This document shows positions 27,589 to 35,756 of a DNA stretch of 64,000 nucleotides, piece after piece. The notes beneath the pieces are model-generated. The model searched no databases, was not told the origin of the DNA, and saw only the letters and a program-made list of their open reading frames with translations. This DNA is from Candidatus Sphingomonas phytovorans (lineage in GTDB: Bacteria; Pseudomonadota; Alphaproteobacteria; Sphingomonadales; Sphingomonadaceae), in the NCBI GenBank assembly GCA_029202385.1, contig CP119314.1, forward strand, positions 560,501 to 624,500. The letters run 5' to 3'. The number at the start of each line of letters is the position of its first letter. Position 1 is the stretch's first letter. The translations under genes and the position numbers were made by a program.

Positions 27589-29970
27589 GTGCAATCTCGC
27601 CGCAGTTGGGCCGCTATCGTCGTCGGTATCGTCCTCGCCCTGATCGGGCTTGTCCTTGCCATCGGCGGCTTCTGGCTGATGATCCTGGGCGGATCGATTT
27701 ATTATGTCGTGACCGGCATCGCGATGATCGCGGCCGGCGTGCTGTTGTTCAGGCAGCGGTTGCTCGGTGGTTGGATCTATATCGCGATCGTCGCGCTCAC
27801 CATCGTCTGGGCGTTCGGCGAGGCGGGGACGAATGTCTGGGCGCTTGTCCCGCGCATCGTTGCGCCGGTCGTGCTGCTGGTCGCCGTGCTGGCGGCGATG
27901 CCGACTCTATCCAGGACGCGGAACCGGTGGCGTGCCGGGCTGGGTGCCATCGCGGCGGTGCTGGCCGCGACGATCCTGCTGTTCGCTGTCCTCGGCCTGC
28001 GCGACGATGTCGCGGTGGCTGCCTTGCCCGCCCCGCAGGCACCGGGGTTCGCCGATCCTTCGGGGCAGGCGACCGGGCCCGACTGGCCCGCTTATGGCGG
28101 CACCTACAGCGCGCGCCGCTTTTCCCCGCTGACCCAGATCAACGCCGGCAATGTCGGCAAGCTGAAACGCGCCTGGCTGGTGCATACCGGCGACATGCCG
28201 TCGAGCGCGGCGATCGCGAAGACCTATGGCGCGGAGACCACGCCGCTGAAGATCGGCGACAGCCTGTATCTCTGCACGCCCAAGAACCTGGTGATCGCGC
28301 TCGAGGCGTCGAGCGGTACGGAACGCTGGCGGTTCGATCCCAAGGTATCGGACGAGGCGATCCCCTATACCGCGGCATGCCGGGGCGTGAGCTATTATGC
28401 GGTGCCGGGCGCGGCGGCCGGATCGGCCTGCGCCGCGCGGATCATCGAGGGTACGCTCGACGGGCGGATCTTCGCGCTCGATGCGGCGACGGGCAAGCCC
28501 TGCGCCGATTTCGGGACCGGTGGACAGGTCGACATCAAGCTCGGCATGGGCGCGGTGCCCCCGGGCTATGTCTCGATCAATTCGGCGCCGACGATCGTGC
28601 GCGGGGTGATCGTCACCGGCCATCAGGTGCTTGACGGCCAGGATCGCTGGGAACCGTCAGGCGTGATCCAGGCCTATGACGCGGTGACCGGCAAGCTGCG
28701 CTGGGCGTGGGACATGATGCGACCCGACATCACCGGCCTGCCGCCGGCGGGGCAGACCTATACGCGCGGCACGCCGAACATGTGGACGACCGCGTCGGGC
28801 GACGAGCAGCTTGGGCTGGTCTATCTGCCGATGGGCAATTCGACCGCCGATTATTATTCGGGCCTGCGCCGGCCGCCGGAGCATTTCTTCGCCACCTCGC
28901 TGGTCGCGATCGACGTGACCACGGGCAAGCCGCGCTGGCGTTTCCAGGCGGTGAAGAAGGATGTGTGGGATTACGACCTGGGCAGCCAGGCGACGCTGAT
29001 CGACTACAAGGGCACGCCAGCGCTGGTGCTGCCGTCGAAGCAGGGCGATCTCTACGTGCTGGACCGCCGCACGGGCCAGCCGCTGACGCCGGTCGGCACG
29101 ATCCAGGTGCCGCGCGGCGGGGTCGAGCCGGAACAGCGATCGCCCACCCAGATCGTCTCGCTGTGGCATACATTGCGCAAGCCCGTCATCACCGAGCGCG
29201 ACATGTGGGGCATGTCGCCGATCGACCAGATGATCTGCCGGATCCAGTTCCACCGCGCGAGCTACAAGGGCTTCTATACGCCACCCGAGGCGGATCGGCC
29301 GTCGATCCAGTATCCGGGCTATAATGGCGGCAGCGACTGGGGCGGCGTGGCGGTCGATCCGCAGCGCGGGGTGATCGTCGCCAACTACAACGACATGCCC
29401 AATTATGTGCGGCTGGTGCCGCGGGCCGAGGCGAACAAGCGCGGCTGGGCGCCGCGCGACCAGGCACGTGGGAAGATCGGCGGAGCGGAGGGCGCGGGCG
29501 ATCCGCAGGCGAACACGCCCTATGCGGTCAACGTCAACGCCGGCTGGCGGATGCCGTTCACCGGCCTGTTGTGCAAGCAGCCGCCCTATGGCGGAATCCG
29601 CGCGATCGACATCGCGACCGGCAAGACCCTGTGGGACCGGCCGCTCGGCACCGCGCGGACCAACGGGCCGTTCGGCATCCCGTCGATGCTGCCCTTCCAT
29701 ATCGGCACGCCGAATAACGGCGGCGCGGTAGTGACGGCGGGCGGGCTGGTGTTCGTCGCGGCCGCGACCGACAATCTGATCCGCGCGATCGACCTGCGCA
29801 CGGGCAAGACCCTGTGGTCCGACGTGCTGCCGGCGGGCGGGCAGGCGACGCCGATGGTCTATGAACAGGGCGGGCGCGAATATCTGGTGATCATGACCGG
29901 GGGGCATCACTTCATGGAGACGCCGATCGGGGACCAGGTGATCGCCTACGCGTTGCCGCAGCGGGGGTAG
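27589..29970 (+). CDS. Membrane-bound PQQ-dependent dehydrogenase, glucose/quinate/shikimate type
   Basis: A 793-residue quinoprotein. Four to five N-terminal membrane helices (residues 1-130) anchor a large periplasmic eight-bladed propeller. The dehydrogenase domain starts DWPAYGGTYSARRFSPL, and has DMMRPDITGLPPAGQ, KKDVWDYDLGSQATL, and a late RPLGTARTNGPFGIPSML. It would oxidise a sugar or polyol and pass electrons to ubiquinone. GTG 27589 is chosen because AAAAGGGGA lies 6 bases upstream; ATG 27556 is an in-frame alternative with no such site. No PQQ synthesis genes are in the window. The gene is divergent from the serine hydrolase. Confidence 0.92.
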   Translation: MQSRRSWAAIVVGIVLALIGLVLAIGGFWLMILGGSIYYVVTGIAMIAAGVLLFRQRLLGGWIYIAIVALTIVWAFGEAGTNVWALVPRIVAPVVLLVAVLAAMPTLSRTRNRWRAGLGAIAAVLAATILLFAVLGLRDDVAVAALPAPQAPGFADPSGQATGPDWPAYGGTYSARRFSPLTQINAGNVGKLKRAWLVHTGDMPSSAAIAKTYGAETTPLKIGDSLYLCTPKNLVIALEASSGTERWRFDPKVSDEAIPYTAACRGVSYYAVPGAAAGSACAARIIEGTLDGRIFALDAATGKPCADFGTGGQVDIKLGMGAVPPGYVSINSAPTIVRGVIVTGHQVLDGQDRWEPSGVIQAYDAVTGKLRWAWDMMRPDITGLPPAGQTYTRGTPNMWTTASGDEQLGLVYLPMGNSTADYYSGLRRPPEHFFATSLVAIDVTTGKPRWRFQAVKKDVWDYDLGSQATLIDYKGTPALVLPSKQGDLYVLDRRTGQPLTPVGTIQVPRGGVEPEQRSPTQIVSLWHTLRKPVITERDMWGMSPIDQMICRIQFHRASYKGFYTPPEADRPSIQYPGYNGGSDWGGVAVDPQRGVIVANYNDMPNYVRLVPRAEANKRGWAPRDQARGKIGGAEGAGDPQANTPYAVNVNAGWRMPFTGLLCKQPPYGGIRAIDIATGKTLWDRPLGTARTNGPFGIPSMLPFHIGTPNNGGAVVTAGGLVFVAAATDNLIRAIDLRTGKTLWSDVLPAGGQATPMVYEQGGREYLVIMTGGHHFMETPIGDQVIAYALPQRG

Positions 29971-30056
29971 AACCTGGGCCCCGATAGGGCCGGAACGCCT
30001 CTTGACACGGACAGGCGCCCCCCGTCGAATGGCGCGGCTCAAACGGGAGAAGCGGC

Positions 30057-30914
30057 ATGTGTGACAGCGAGATCCATCAGGGACTGGTCGAGACCTCAGA
30101 ACTGTCCCGCAGGGCATTCGTAATGGCGGGCGTGGCGGCGGCTGGGCTCACGACCTCTGCCTTTGCCGAGAATGTCGTCGAGACCGACGTGACCGTGAAG
30201 ACGCCGGATGGCGATGCCGACGCGGCGCTGTTCCATCCCAAGGGCAAGGGCCCCTGGCCAGCCGTGCTGATCTGGCCCGACATCCTGGGCCTGCGCCCGG
30301 TGTTTCGCGAGATGGGGCGCCGGCTGTCCAACGAGGGCTATATCGTGCTGGTGCCGAACCCCTTCTATCGCAGCAAGCGGGCACCGGTGGTCGACGGTGC
30401 GTTCGATTTCAACAAGCCGGAGGACCGGGCCAAGGTCATGGGCTTCCGCCAGGCGATGACCGATGCGGGCGTCGACAAGGATGCGGCGGCCTATCTCGCC
30501 TTTCTCGACCGTCAGCCGCAGACCGACAAAAAGAAGAAGGCGGGCGTGCAGGGCTATTGCATGGGCGGGCCTCTGTCCTTCCGCACGGCCGCCGCGGTGC
30601 CCGGCCGCATCGGCGCGGTGGGCAGCTTCCATGGCGGCGGCCTGGTCACCGCCGAGCAGTCAAGCCCGCATTTGCTGATCCCGAAGACCAGGGCTGCCTA
30701 TCTGGTGGCGGTCGCCCAGAATGACGATGCGCGCCAGCCCGAGGCCAAGGACGTGCTGAAAAAGGCGTTCGAGACGGCAGGGCGCCCGGCGACGGTGGAA
30801 GTCTATCCAGCCGATCATGGCTGGTGCGTCCCCGGCAGCCAGTCGTACAACGAGGCGGCCGCGGAGAAAGCCTGGGGCGAGTTGCTCAAGCTCTACAAGG
30901 CGAACCTGACCTAA
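30057..30914 (+). CDS. Dienelactone-hydrolase-family protein with Tat-type signal
   Basis: A 285-residue alpha/beta hydrolase. The N-terminus holds SRRAFVMAG followed by a hydrophobic stretch and AFAEN, a twin-arginine export signal. The catalytic triad is as in dienelactone hydrolases: Cys in GYCMGG, Asp in QNDDAR and His in ADHGW. GGGAGAA lies upstream of the ATG. A periplasmic dienelactone-hydrolase-like enzyme downstream of a PQQ glucose dehydrogenase could act on the sugar lactone that the dehydrogenase makes; this is inference from position only. Confidence 0.85.
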   Translation: MCDSEIHQGLVETSELSRRAFVMAGVAAAGLTTSAFAENVVETDVTVKTPDGDADAALFHPKGKGPWPAVLIWPDILGLRPVFREMGRRLSNEGYIVLVPNPFYRSKRAPVVDGAFDFNKPEDRAKVMGFRQAMTDAGVDKDAAAYLAFLDRQPQTDKKKKAGVQGYCMGGPLSFRTAAAVPGRIGAVGSFHGGGLVTAEQSSPHLLIPKTRAAYLVAVAQNDDARQPEAKDVLKKAFETAGRPATVEVYPADHGWCVPGSQSYNEAAAEKAWGELLKLYKANLT

Positions 30915-30977
30915 GGTCGGTGCGCTTGGCGGGGCGTGCCATGGGGGCTGGCCTTCGCAAAAGAGGGAGGGAGGGCG

Positions 30978-31766
30978 ATGCAGCGGACCGGGCCGCGCCA
31001 ATGGGCGATCGCACTCGCGCTGACCGCGCTTGCCGCCCTCGGCATCATCTTGCTGCTCCTGGCGTTCGGCCCCGGCTGGGGCGTCTATGCGCCCGCGAGT
31101 TGCACCGCGACGCGGTGCTTCTGCGAGATGCCGCGGATCGGTGCGCTGATCCTTCAGCCGGCGAACAGCTGGTCGTCGCTTGGCTTCGTCTTCGCCGGTT
31201 TCCTGATGATCCTGCTTGCGCGCGGGCCCGGATGGCATTCGGCGATGACGCCGGTCTCGGCGACCGCGTTCGGAATCACGGCGATCGTCGTCGGGCTGGG
31301 ATCGGTGCTGCTGCACGCGACCCTGACCCTGTGGGGCCAGTTCTTCGACGTGCTCGGCATGTATCTGGTCGGCGCCTTCCTGCTGGTGAGCGCGCTGGGC
31401 CGCTGGCTTGGCATCCCGGACAGGCGCGCGATCCTGCTCTACGCCATTCTGTGCGCCGGGCTGGTCGAGCTGCTGGTTGCGTTTCCTGAGGCGCGGCGGT
31501 GGCTGTTCGCGGTCCTGCTGATCCTGGCGATCGTGGTCGAGCTCGCCTTCGCGCGGCCGCGCCGGCCGAACGTCGAGGTGCACTTCTATCTGCTGGGCAT
31601 ACTGGTCAATGCGATCGCTTTCGCTATCTGGAACCTCGACCAGCACGGATTCATCTGCGTGCCGTCGAGCCTGATCCAGGGGCATGCGGCGTGGCACCTG
31701 CTCGGGGCTGTCGCGCTGTGGCTGACCTTCGCTTATTATCGCAGCGAGCGGACCGCGGAGGGTTAG
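30978..31766 (+). CDS. CREST-superfamily membrane hydrolase, ceramidase-like
   Basis: A 262-residue integral membrane protein with about seven helices. It has the metal-site pattern of alkaline ceramidases and related CREST hydrolases: Ser109-x3-His113, Asp124 eleven residues later, and His236-x3-His240 in the last helix. The N-terminal NSWSSLGF stretch also resembles the family. The start is ATG 30978 with a GGAGGGAGGG site directly upstream. In eukaryotes such enzymes split ceramide into sphingosine and fatty acid. Sphingomonads make sphingolipids, so a role in sphingolipid turnover is plausible but not shown. It overlaps the convergent lipoprotein gene by 4 bases. Confidence 0.75.
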   Translation: MQRTGPRQWAIALALTALAALGIILLLLAFGPGWGVYAPASCTATRCFCEMPRIGALILQPANSWSSLGFVFAGFLMILLARGPGWHSAMTPVSATAFGITAIVVGLGSVLLHATLTLWGQFFDVLGMYLVGAFLLVSALGRWLGIPDRRAILLYAILCAGLVELLVAFPEARRWLFAVLLILAIVVELAFARPRRPNVEVHFYLLGILVNAIAFAIWNLDQHGFICVPSSLIQGHAAWHLLGAVALWLTFAYYRSERTAEG

Positions 31767-32104
31767 GAACTCCGCTTGCTGTGGCGGATCGTCTGCTTGC
31801 CGATCTGGAGCGTCTGGGCCTGGCACATCGCGCCGTCAGCCCCGGAGGTCGAGCAATAGCTGGTGCCGGGCCCCACGCCGCTGACCGCCCCCGTTTCGTT
31901 GACGGCGACAGTCGCGGTTGCGGGACTGGCGTTGCCGTCGAAGCGGAAGACGCATTGGCCGCTCGACGATTTCCTGCAGGTGAAGAGCGCGACGCGCTGA
32001 TCCCCGGCGACATCAACCGAATAGGAGAGCTCGTCGAACCGGGTGGGGCCGCAGCCGGCGAGGGTGGCCGCGAGTGTCGCGATCAGGGCCATTGCCTTGA
32101 ACAT
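31763..32104 (-). CDS. Small lipoprotein of unknown function
   Basis: A 113-residue protein with a lipoprotein signal peptide: hydrophobic ATLAATLAGC with the lipobox Cys at about residue 18. The mature part is beta-rich and has two cysteine pairs (FTCRKSSSGQC; SYCSTSGADGAMC), likely disulfides. No family was recognised. It converges on the CREST gene with a 4-base overlap, and stands alone downstream of rimO with 86 bases between. Confidence 0.7.
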   Translation of the reverse strand: MFKAMALIATLAATLAGCGPTRFDELSYSVDVAGDQRVALFTCRKSSSGQCVFRFDGNASPATATVAVNETGAVSGVGPGTSYCSTSGADGAMCQAQTLQIGKQTIRHSKRSS

Positions 32105-32190
32105 TCCCGTCCTGCTCCCGAGTCAGGACTCCTGTGTATTGCTTGGGCAACACACAGTCAATGCATCGGCGTTTCCAGCAGCGTCGCGCT

Positions 32191-33519
32191 TTAGGGGACC
32201 GGTACGCCGAACAGGTCGTGCTCGTCGGCGTCCTCGATCTCGACCCGGACGATATCGCCCTGGCTGAGATGGCCCGCATCGCGCAGATGAACCTCGCCGT
32301 CGATCTCGGGCGCGTCTGCCTTGGAGCGGCCGGTGGCGCCATCTCCCTCGACCGCATCGATGATCACATCGAGCGTTCGGCCGACTTTCGCGTCGAGCTT
32401 CTCGGCCGAGATTCGCGCGGTCAGCTCCATCAGGCGGGCATAACGCTCTTCCTTGATCTCTTCCGGAACAGCGCCCGGTAAATCATTGGCGGCCGCGCCT
32501 TCGACAGGCTCGAAGCGGAAGGCGCCGACCCGGTCGAGCCGTGCTTCCTCGAGCCAGTCCATCAGATATTTGAAATCGTCCTCGGTCTCGCCGGGGAAGC
32601 CGACGACGAAGGTCGAGCGGATCGCGATGTCCGGCTCGATGGTGCGCCAGTTCCTGATCCGCTCAAGTACCTTCGCCTCATTGGCCGGGCGGCGCATCGC
32701 CTTCAGCACCGCGCGCGAGGCGTGCTGGAACGGGATGTCGAGATAGGGGAGGACCAGCCCCTCGGCCATCAGCGGGATGACCTGGTCTACATGGGGATAG
32801 GGATAGACATAGTGCAGCCGCACCCAGGCGCCGAGCTTGCCGAGCTCGCGCGACAGGTCGGTCATGTGCGCCCTGACTTCCTGGCCATGCCATGGGCGTG
32901 GATGATGCTTGATGTCGACGCCATAGGCCGATGTATCCTGGCTGATGACCAGAAGCTCTTTGGTGCCCGCCTCGATCAGCTTTTCCGCCTCGCGCAGGAT
33001 GGCGTCAGGCCGACGGCTGACCAGGTCGCCGCGCAGCGACGGGATGATGCAGAAGGAGCAGCGATGGTTGCAGCCCTCCGAAATCTTCAGATAGCTGTAG
33101 TGGCGCGGGGTGAGTTTCAGGCCGCTTTCCGGCACCAGGTTCAGGAACGCGCTGGGGGGCATCGGGGCCGCCTCGTGAACCGCGCCCACGACTTCCTCAT
33201 ATTGGTGCGCGCCGGTGACGGCGAGGACATTGGGGAAACGCGCGCGGATCGTCTCGGCTTCCTTGCCCATGCAGCCGGTGACGATGACCCGGCCATTCTC
33301 CGCAATGGCCTCGCCGATCGCCTCGAGGCTTTCTTCCTTGGCTGAATCGAGGAAGCCGCAGGTGTTGACCAGAACGACGTCGGCGCCGGCATAGTCGGGC
33401 GACATCGCATAACCGTCCGAGCGGAGCTTGGTCAGGATGCGTTCGCTGTCGACCAGGTTCTTCGGACAGCCGAGCGAAACCATGCCGATTTTCGGCGGGG
33501 TGGGGAGAATCGTTGCCAT
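32191..33519 (-). CDS. rimO: Ribosomal protein S12 methylthiotransferase RimO
   Basis: A 442-residue radical-SAM enzyme that adds a methylthio group to an Asp of ribosomal protein S12. The N-terminal UPF0004 domain carries Cys18 (SLGCPKN), VNTCGF and TGCMGK for one iron-sulfur cluster; the radical-SAM core has [16 protein letters not shown] for the second; a TRAM domain ends the protein. The start is ATG 33519; the open frame continues upstream, but that part is translation of the palindromic repeat and has no family match. Confidence 0.95.
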   Translation of the reverse strand: MATILPTPPKIGMVSLGCPKNLVDSERILTKLRSDGYAMSPDYAGADVVLVNTCGFLDSAKEESLEAIGEAIAENGRVIVTGCMGKEAETIRARFPNVLAVTGAHQYEEVVGAVHEAAPMPPSAFLNLVPESGLKLTPRHYSYLKISEGCNHRCSFCIIPSLRGDLVSRRPDAILREAEKLIEAGTKELLVISQDTSAYGVDIKHHPRPWHGQEVRAHMTDLSRELGKLGAWVRLHYVYPYPHVDQVIPLMAEGLVLPYLDIPFQHASRAVLKAMRRPANEAKVLERIRNWRTIEPDIAIRSTFVVGFPGETEDDFKYLMDWLEEARLDRVGAFRFEPVEGAAANDLPGAVPEEIKEERYARLMELTARISAEKLDAKVGRTLDVIIDAVEGDGATGRSKADAPEIDGEVHLRDAGHLSQGDIVRVEIEDADEHDLFGVPVP

Positions 33520-33582
33520 GGGGAACGCGCCACATAGGCGCATTGCGCGGGATTTTCCAGTCATGGTGGAAATGTGCTCCGG

Positions 33583-33653
33583 CCGTTCGTTTCGAGCGAA
33601 GTCGAGAAGCACCTCCCAAGCGCAGGTTTCTCGACTTCGCTCGAAACGAACGG
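33583..33653. repeat. Palindromic repeat, CCGTTCGTTTCGAGC family, copy 2
   Basis: The left arm 33583-33608 and the right arm 33628-33653 are perfect reverse complements over 26 bases, from CCGTTCGTTTCGAGC inward to the GTCGAGAA end. It lies between rimO and the DOMON-like gene, and is the better preserved relative of the copy at 8104-8180. Confidence 0.85.
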
Positions 33654-33696
33654 CACAAAGAGGCATGCGAGATTTGCCCGCTTGGAGCACCGACCA

Positions 33697-34245
33697 TTGC
33701 GCGACGTAGAATTCACCTTGCAGCCACATCCCGATTGCCCGAGCCGCGCCGTTCGATCGATTGCCGTCACTGCGCGGAGAGATGGGGACAGGCTCAACCT
33801 GACCTATCACGTGACTGGGGCGATCGATGACGTGTCGTGGCCGGTTCCGGCCGAACCGGCCTTCACCGACGAGCTCTGGCGCCATAGCTGCTTCGAGGTG
33901 TTTGTCGGGGAGGAAGGTGCGCCGCGCTATGTCGAGCTCAATATCGCATCGTCTACCCGATGGGCTGCCTATGACTTCGACGATCACCGGACGGGTATGC
34001 GGCGGGCCGGTGGCGCGGTGGTGAGCGAAGTGGTGTGGCTGCCCGGAGCGGATGTCGCCGAACTGCAGGCGACGGCCGACCTGCCGGGACTGGCGGGGGC
34101 TAATTGGGATGTCGCGCTGACGACGGTGATCGAGGAGCGCGACGGGACCAAGTCGTTCTGGGCGCTGGCCCATCCGGCGGGGCCGGAGGATTTCCACGCC
34201 CGGGATTGCTTTACCGCCCGGCTCGCGGCACCGACCGCTTCATGA
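33697..34245 (+). CDS. DOMON-like domain protein
   Basis: A 182-residue protein that looks like one DOMON-like beta-sandwich: [10 protein letters not shown] at the start, [17 protein letters not shown] in the middle (the conserved part of the family), and a Trp-rich C-terminus. DOMON-type domains bind haem or sugars. The start is TTG 33697 with GGAG at 33684-33687, because any longer form would be translated from the upstream palindromic repeat. There is no signal peptide. Its stop overlaps the ATG of the NamZ-like gene, so both are made together. Confidence 0.7.
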   Translation: MRDVEFTLQPHPDCPSRAVRSIAVTARRDGDRLNLTYHVTGAIDDVSWPVPAEPAFTDELWRHSCFEVFVGEEGAPRYVELNIASSTRWAAYDFDDHRTGMRRAGGAVVSEVVWLPGADVAELQATADLPGLAGANWDVALTTVIEERDGTKSFWALAHPAGPEDFHARDCFTARLAAPTAS

Positions 34246-35438
34246 AATTCGGTATCGATCGTCTGCTCGCTGACCCCGCCCTGCGCAAGCCGCTGGAAGG
34301 AAAGCGGGTCGCGTTGCTCGCTCATCCGGCCTCGGTGACGGCTGACCTGACTCACTCGCTCGACGCGCTGGTGTCGAGCGGGCTGAACGTGACCGCGGTG
34401 TTCGGGCCGCAGCACGGCGTGCGGGGCGACCTTCAGGACAATATGATGGAGTCGCCGGACTTCAATGATCCCACATATGGCATGCCGGTGTTCAGCCTCT
34501 ACGGTGAGGTGCGGAGGCCGACCGGGCAGTCGATGGGCACATTCGACGTGATGCTGTTCGACCTGCAGGACCTTGGCTGCCGCATCTACACCTTCATCAC
34601 GACGCTGCTCTATGTGCTGGAAGCCGCGGCGGAGCATGGCAAGTCGGTGTGGGTGCTCGACCGGCCCAATCCGGCGGGGCGCCCCGTCGAGGGCCTGACC
34701 CTGTTGCCGGGCTGGGAGAGTTTCGTCGGCGCGGGGCCGATGCCGATGCGGCACGGCATGACCCTGGGGGAACTCGGCCACTGGTTCGTCGCGCTGAAGG
34801 GGCTCGATGTCGATTACCGGGTGATCGAGATGGAGGGCTGGGCGCCGGAGACGGCACCGGGCTTCGGCTGGCCCGAGGATCGGATCTGGATCAACCCAAG
34901 CCCGAACGCGCCCAATATCAACATGGCGCGCGCCTATGCCGGCACGGTGATGCTCGAGGGCACGACTCTGTCGGAAGGGCGCGGTACCACGCGTCCGCTG
35001 GAACTCTTCGGCGCGCCCGACATCGATGCCCGGGCGGTGATCGCCGAAATGCGGAGGCTGGCACCGGAGTGGCTGAACGGGTGCGCGCTGCGCGATATCT
35101 GGTTCCAGCCGACCTTCCACAAGCATGTCGGGCAGTTGTGCAATGGCGTGCATATCCATGCCGAGGGGCCGTTCTACGATCATCACGCCTTCCGGCCGTG
35201 GCGGGTACAGGCGCTTGGCTTCAAGGCGATCCGGCGGCTCTATCCCGAGTATGATTTGTGGCGCGACTTCCCATATGAATATGAATTCGGGAAGCTGGCG
35301 ATCGATGTGATCAATGGCGGCCCCGGCTTGCGCGAATGGGTCGATGACGCGACGGCGCTGCCGGATGATCTGGACGCGGTAGCGCGCCCCGACGAGAGTG
35401 GCTGGACAGAAGCGCGGAAGCCTTATTTGCTATACTGA
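34242..35438 (+). CDS. DUF1343 / NamZ-type exo-beta-N-acetylmuramidase homologue
   Basis: A 398-residue member of the DUF1343 family (GH171). Characterised relatives (NamZ) remove terminal N-acetylmuramic acid from peptidoglycan fragments. Typical parts are LLAHPASVTADLTHSLD, VFGPQHGVRGDLQDNM, DLQDLGCRIYTFITTL and LDRPNPAGR. The ATG at 34242 overlaps the DOMON-like gene. No signal peptide is visible, so unlike the secreted relatives it should work in the cytoplasm, perhaps in wall recycling. Length is normal. Confidence 0.88.
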   Translation: MKFGIDRLLADPALRKPLEGKRVALLAHPASVTADLTHSLDALVSSGLNVTAVFGPQHGVRGDLQDNMMESPDFNDPTYGMPVFSLYGEVRRPTGQSMGTFDVMLFDLQDLGCRIYTFITTLLYVLEAAAEHGKSVWVLDRPNPAGRPVEGLTLLPGWESFVGAGPMPMRHGMTLGELGHWFVALKGLDVDYRVIEMEGWAPETAPGFGWPEDRIWINPSPNAPNINMARAYAGTVMLEGTTLSEGRGTTRPLELFGAPDIDARAVIAEMRRLAPEWLNGCALRDIWFQPTFHKHVGQLCNGVHIHAEGPFYDHHAFRPWRVQALGFKAIRRLYPEYDLWRDFPYEYEFGKLAIDVINGGPGLREWVDDATALPDDLDAVARPDESGWTEARKPYLLY

Positions 35439-35462
35439 ACGCGGCCCCGCGAGCGTGGAGGT

Positions 35463-35729
35463 TCAGGGCAGGCCAAGCAGCGTACCGACCGCAGCCATGA
35501 ACGCATCCTGTTGCTGCGACGTGTCGACCTTCAGCCTTGAATATTGCCCGTCGGGTTCGCGGACATCGGCATACAACCCTGTCGGGTCTTCATGAAAATG
35601 CAGGAAAGACGTGGCTCTGCGGTAGAAAATGCCACGTTTCTTCTCGGTCATCCCCGGCAGGCCACGCAGACGAATGAGAAGCGGCTCGAGCTGGTCCAGC
35701 GCTGGTGTCGTTGCGTGCTTCACCGCCAC
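35463..35729 (-). CDS. Conserved-looking hypothetical protein (88 aa)
   Basis: An 88-residue soluble protein, with KKRGIFYRRATSFLHFHEDPTGLYADVRE in the centre (quoted in part: FLHFHEDPTGLYADVR) that looks like a small alpha/beta domain. It has no signal peptide or membrane segment. I do not recognise a family. It lies 28 bases downstream of the VWA gene on the same strand and may be in the same transcript; it converges on the NamZ-like gene. Confidence 0.65.
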   Translation of the reverse strand: MAVKHATTPALDQLEPLLIRLRGLPGMTEKKRGIFYRRATSFLHFHEDPTGLYADVREPDGQYSRLKVDTSQQQDAFMAAVGTLLGLP

Positions 35730-35756
35730 ACTCCGTCATTCGGCAAGCCGGCGCGA

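Noticed and set aside
33574..33696. ATG start of the DOMON-like gene at 33574
   Set aside because: The first 40 codons would read through the intergenic repeat. TTG 33697 has a ribosome-binding site and starts at the family boundary.
33520..34197. N-terminal extension of rimO by 226 codons
   Set aside because: It is translated from the palindromic repeat and from the DOMON-like gene on the other strand. RimO proteins start right before the first cluster domain.
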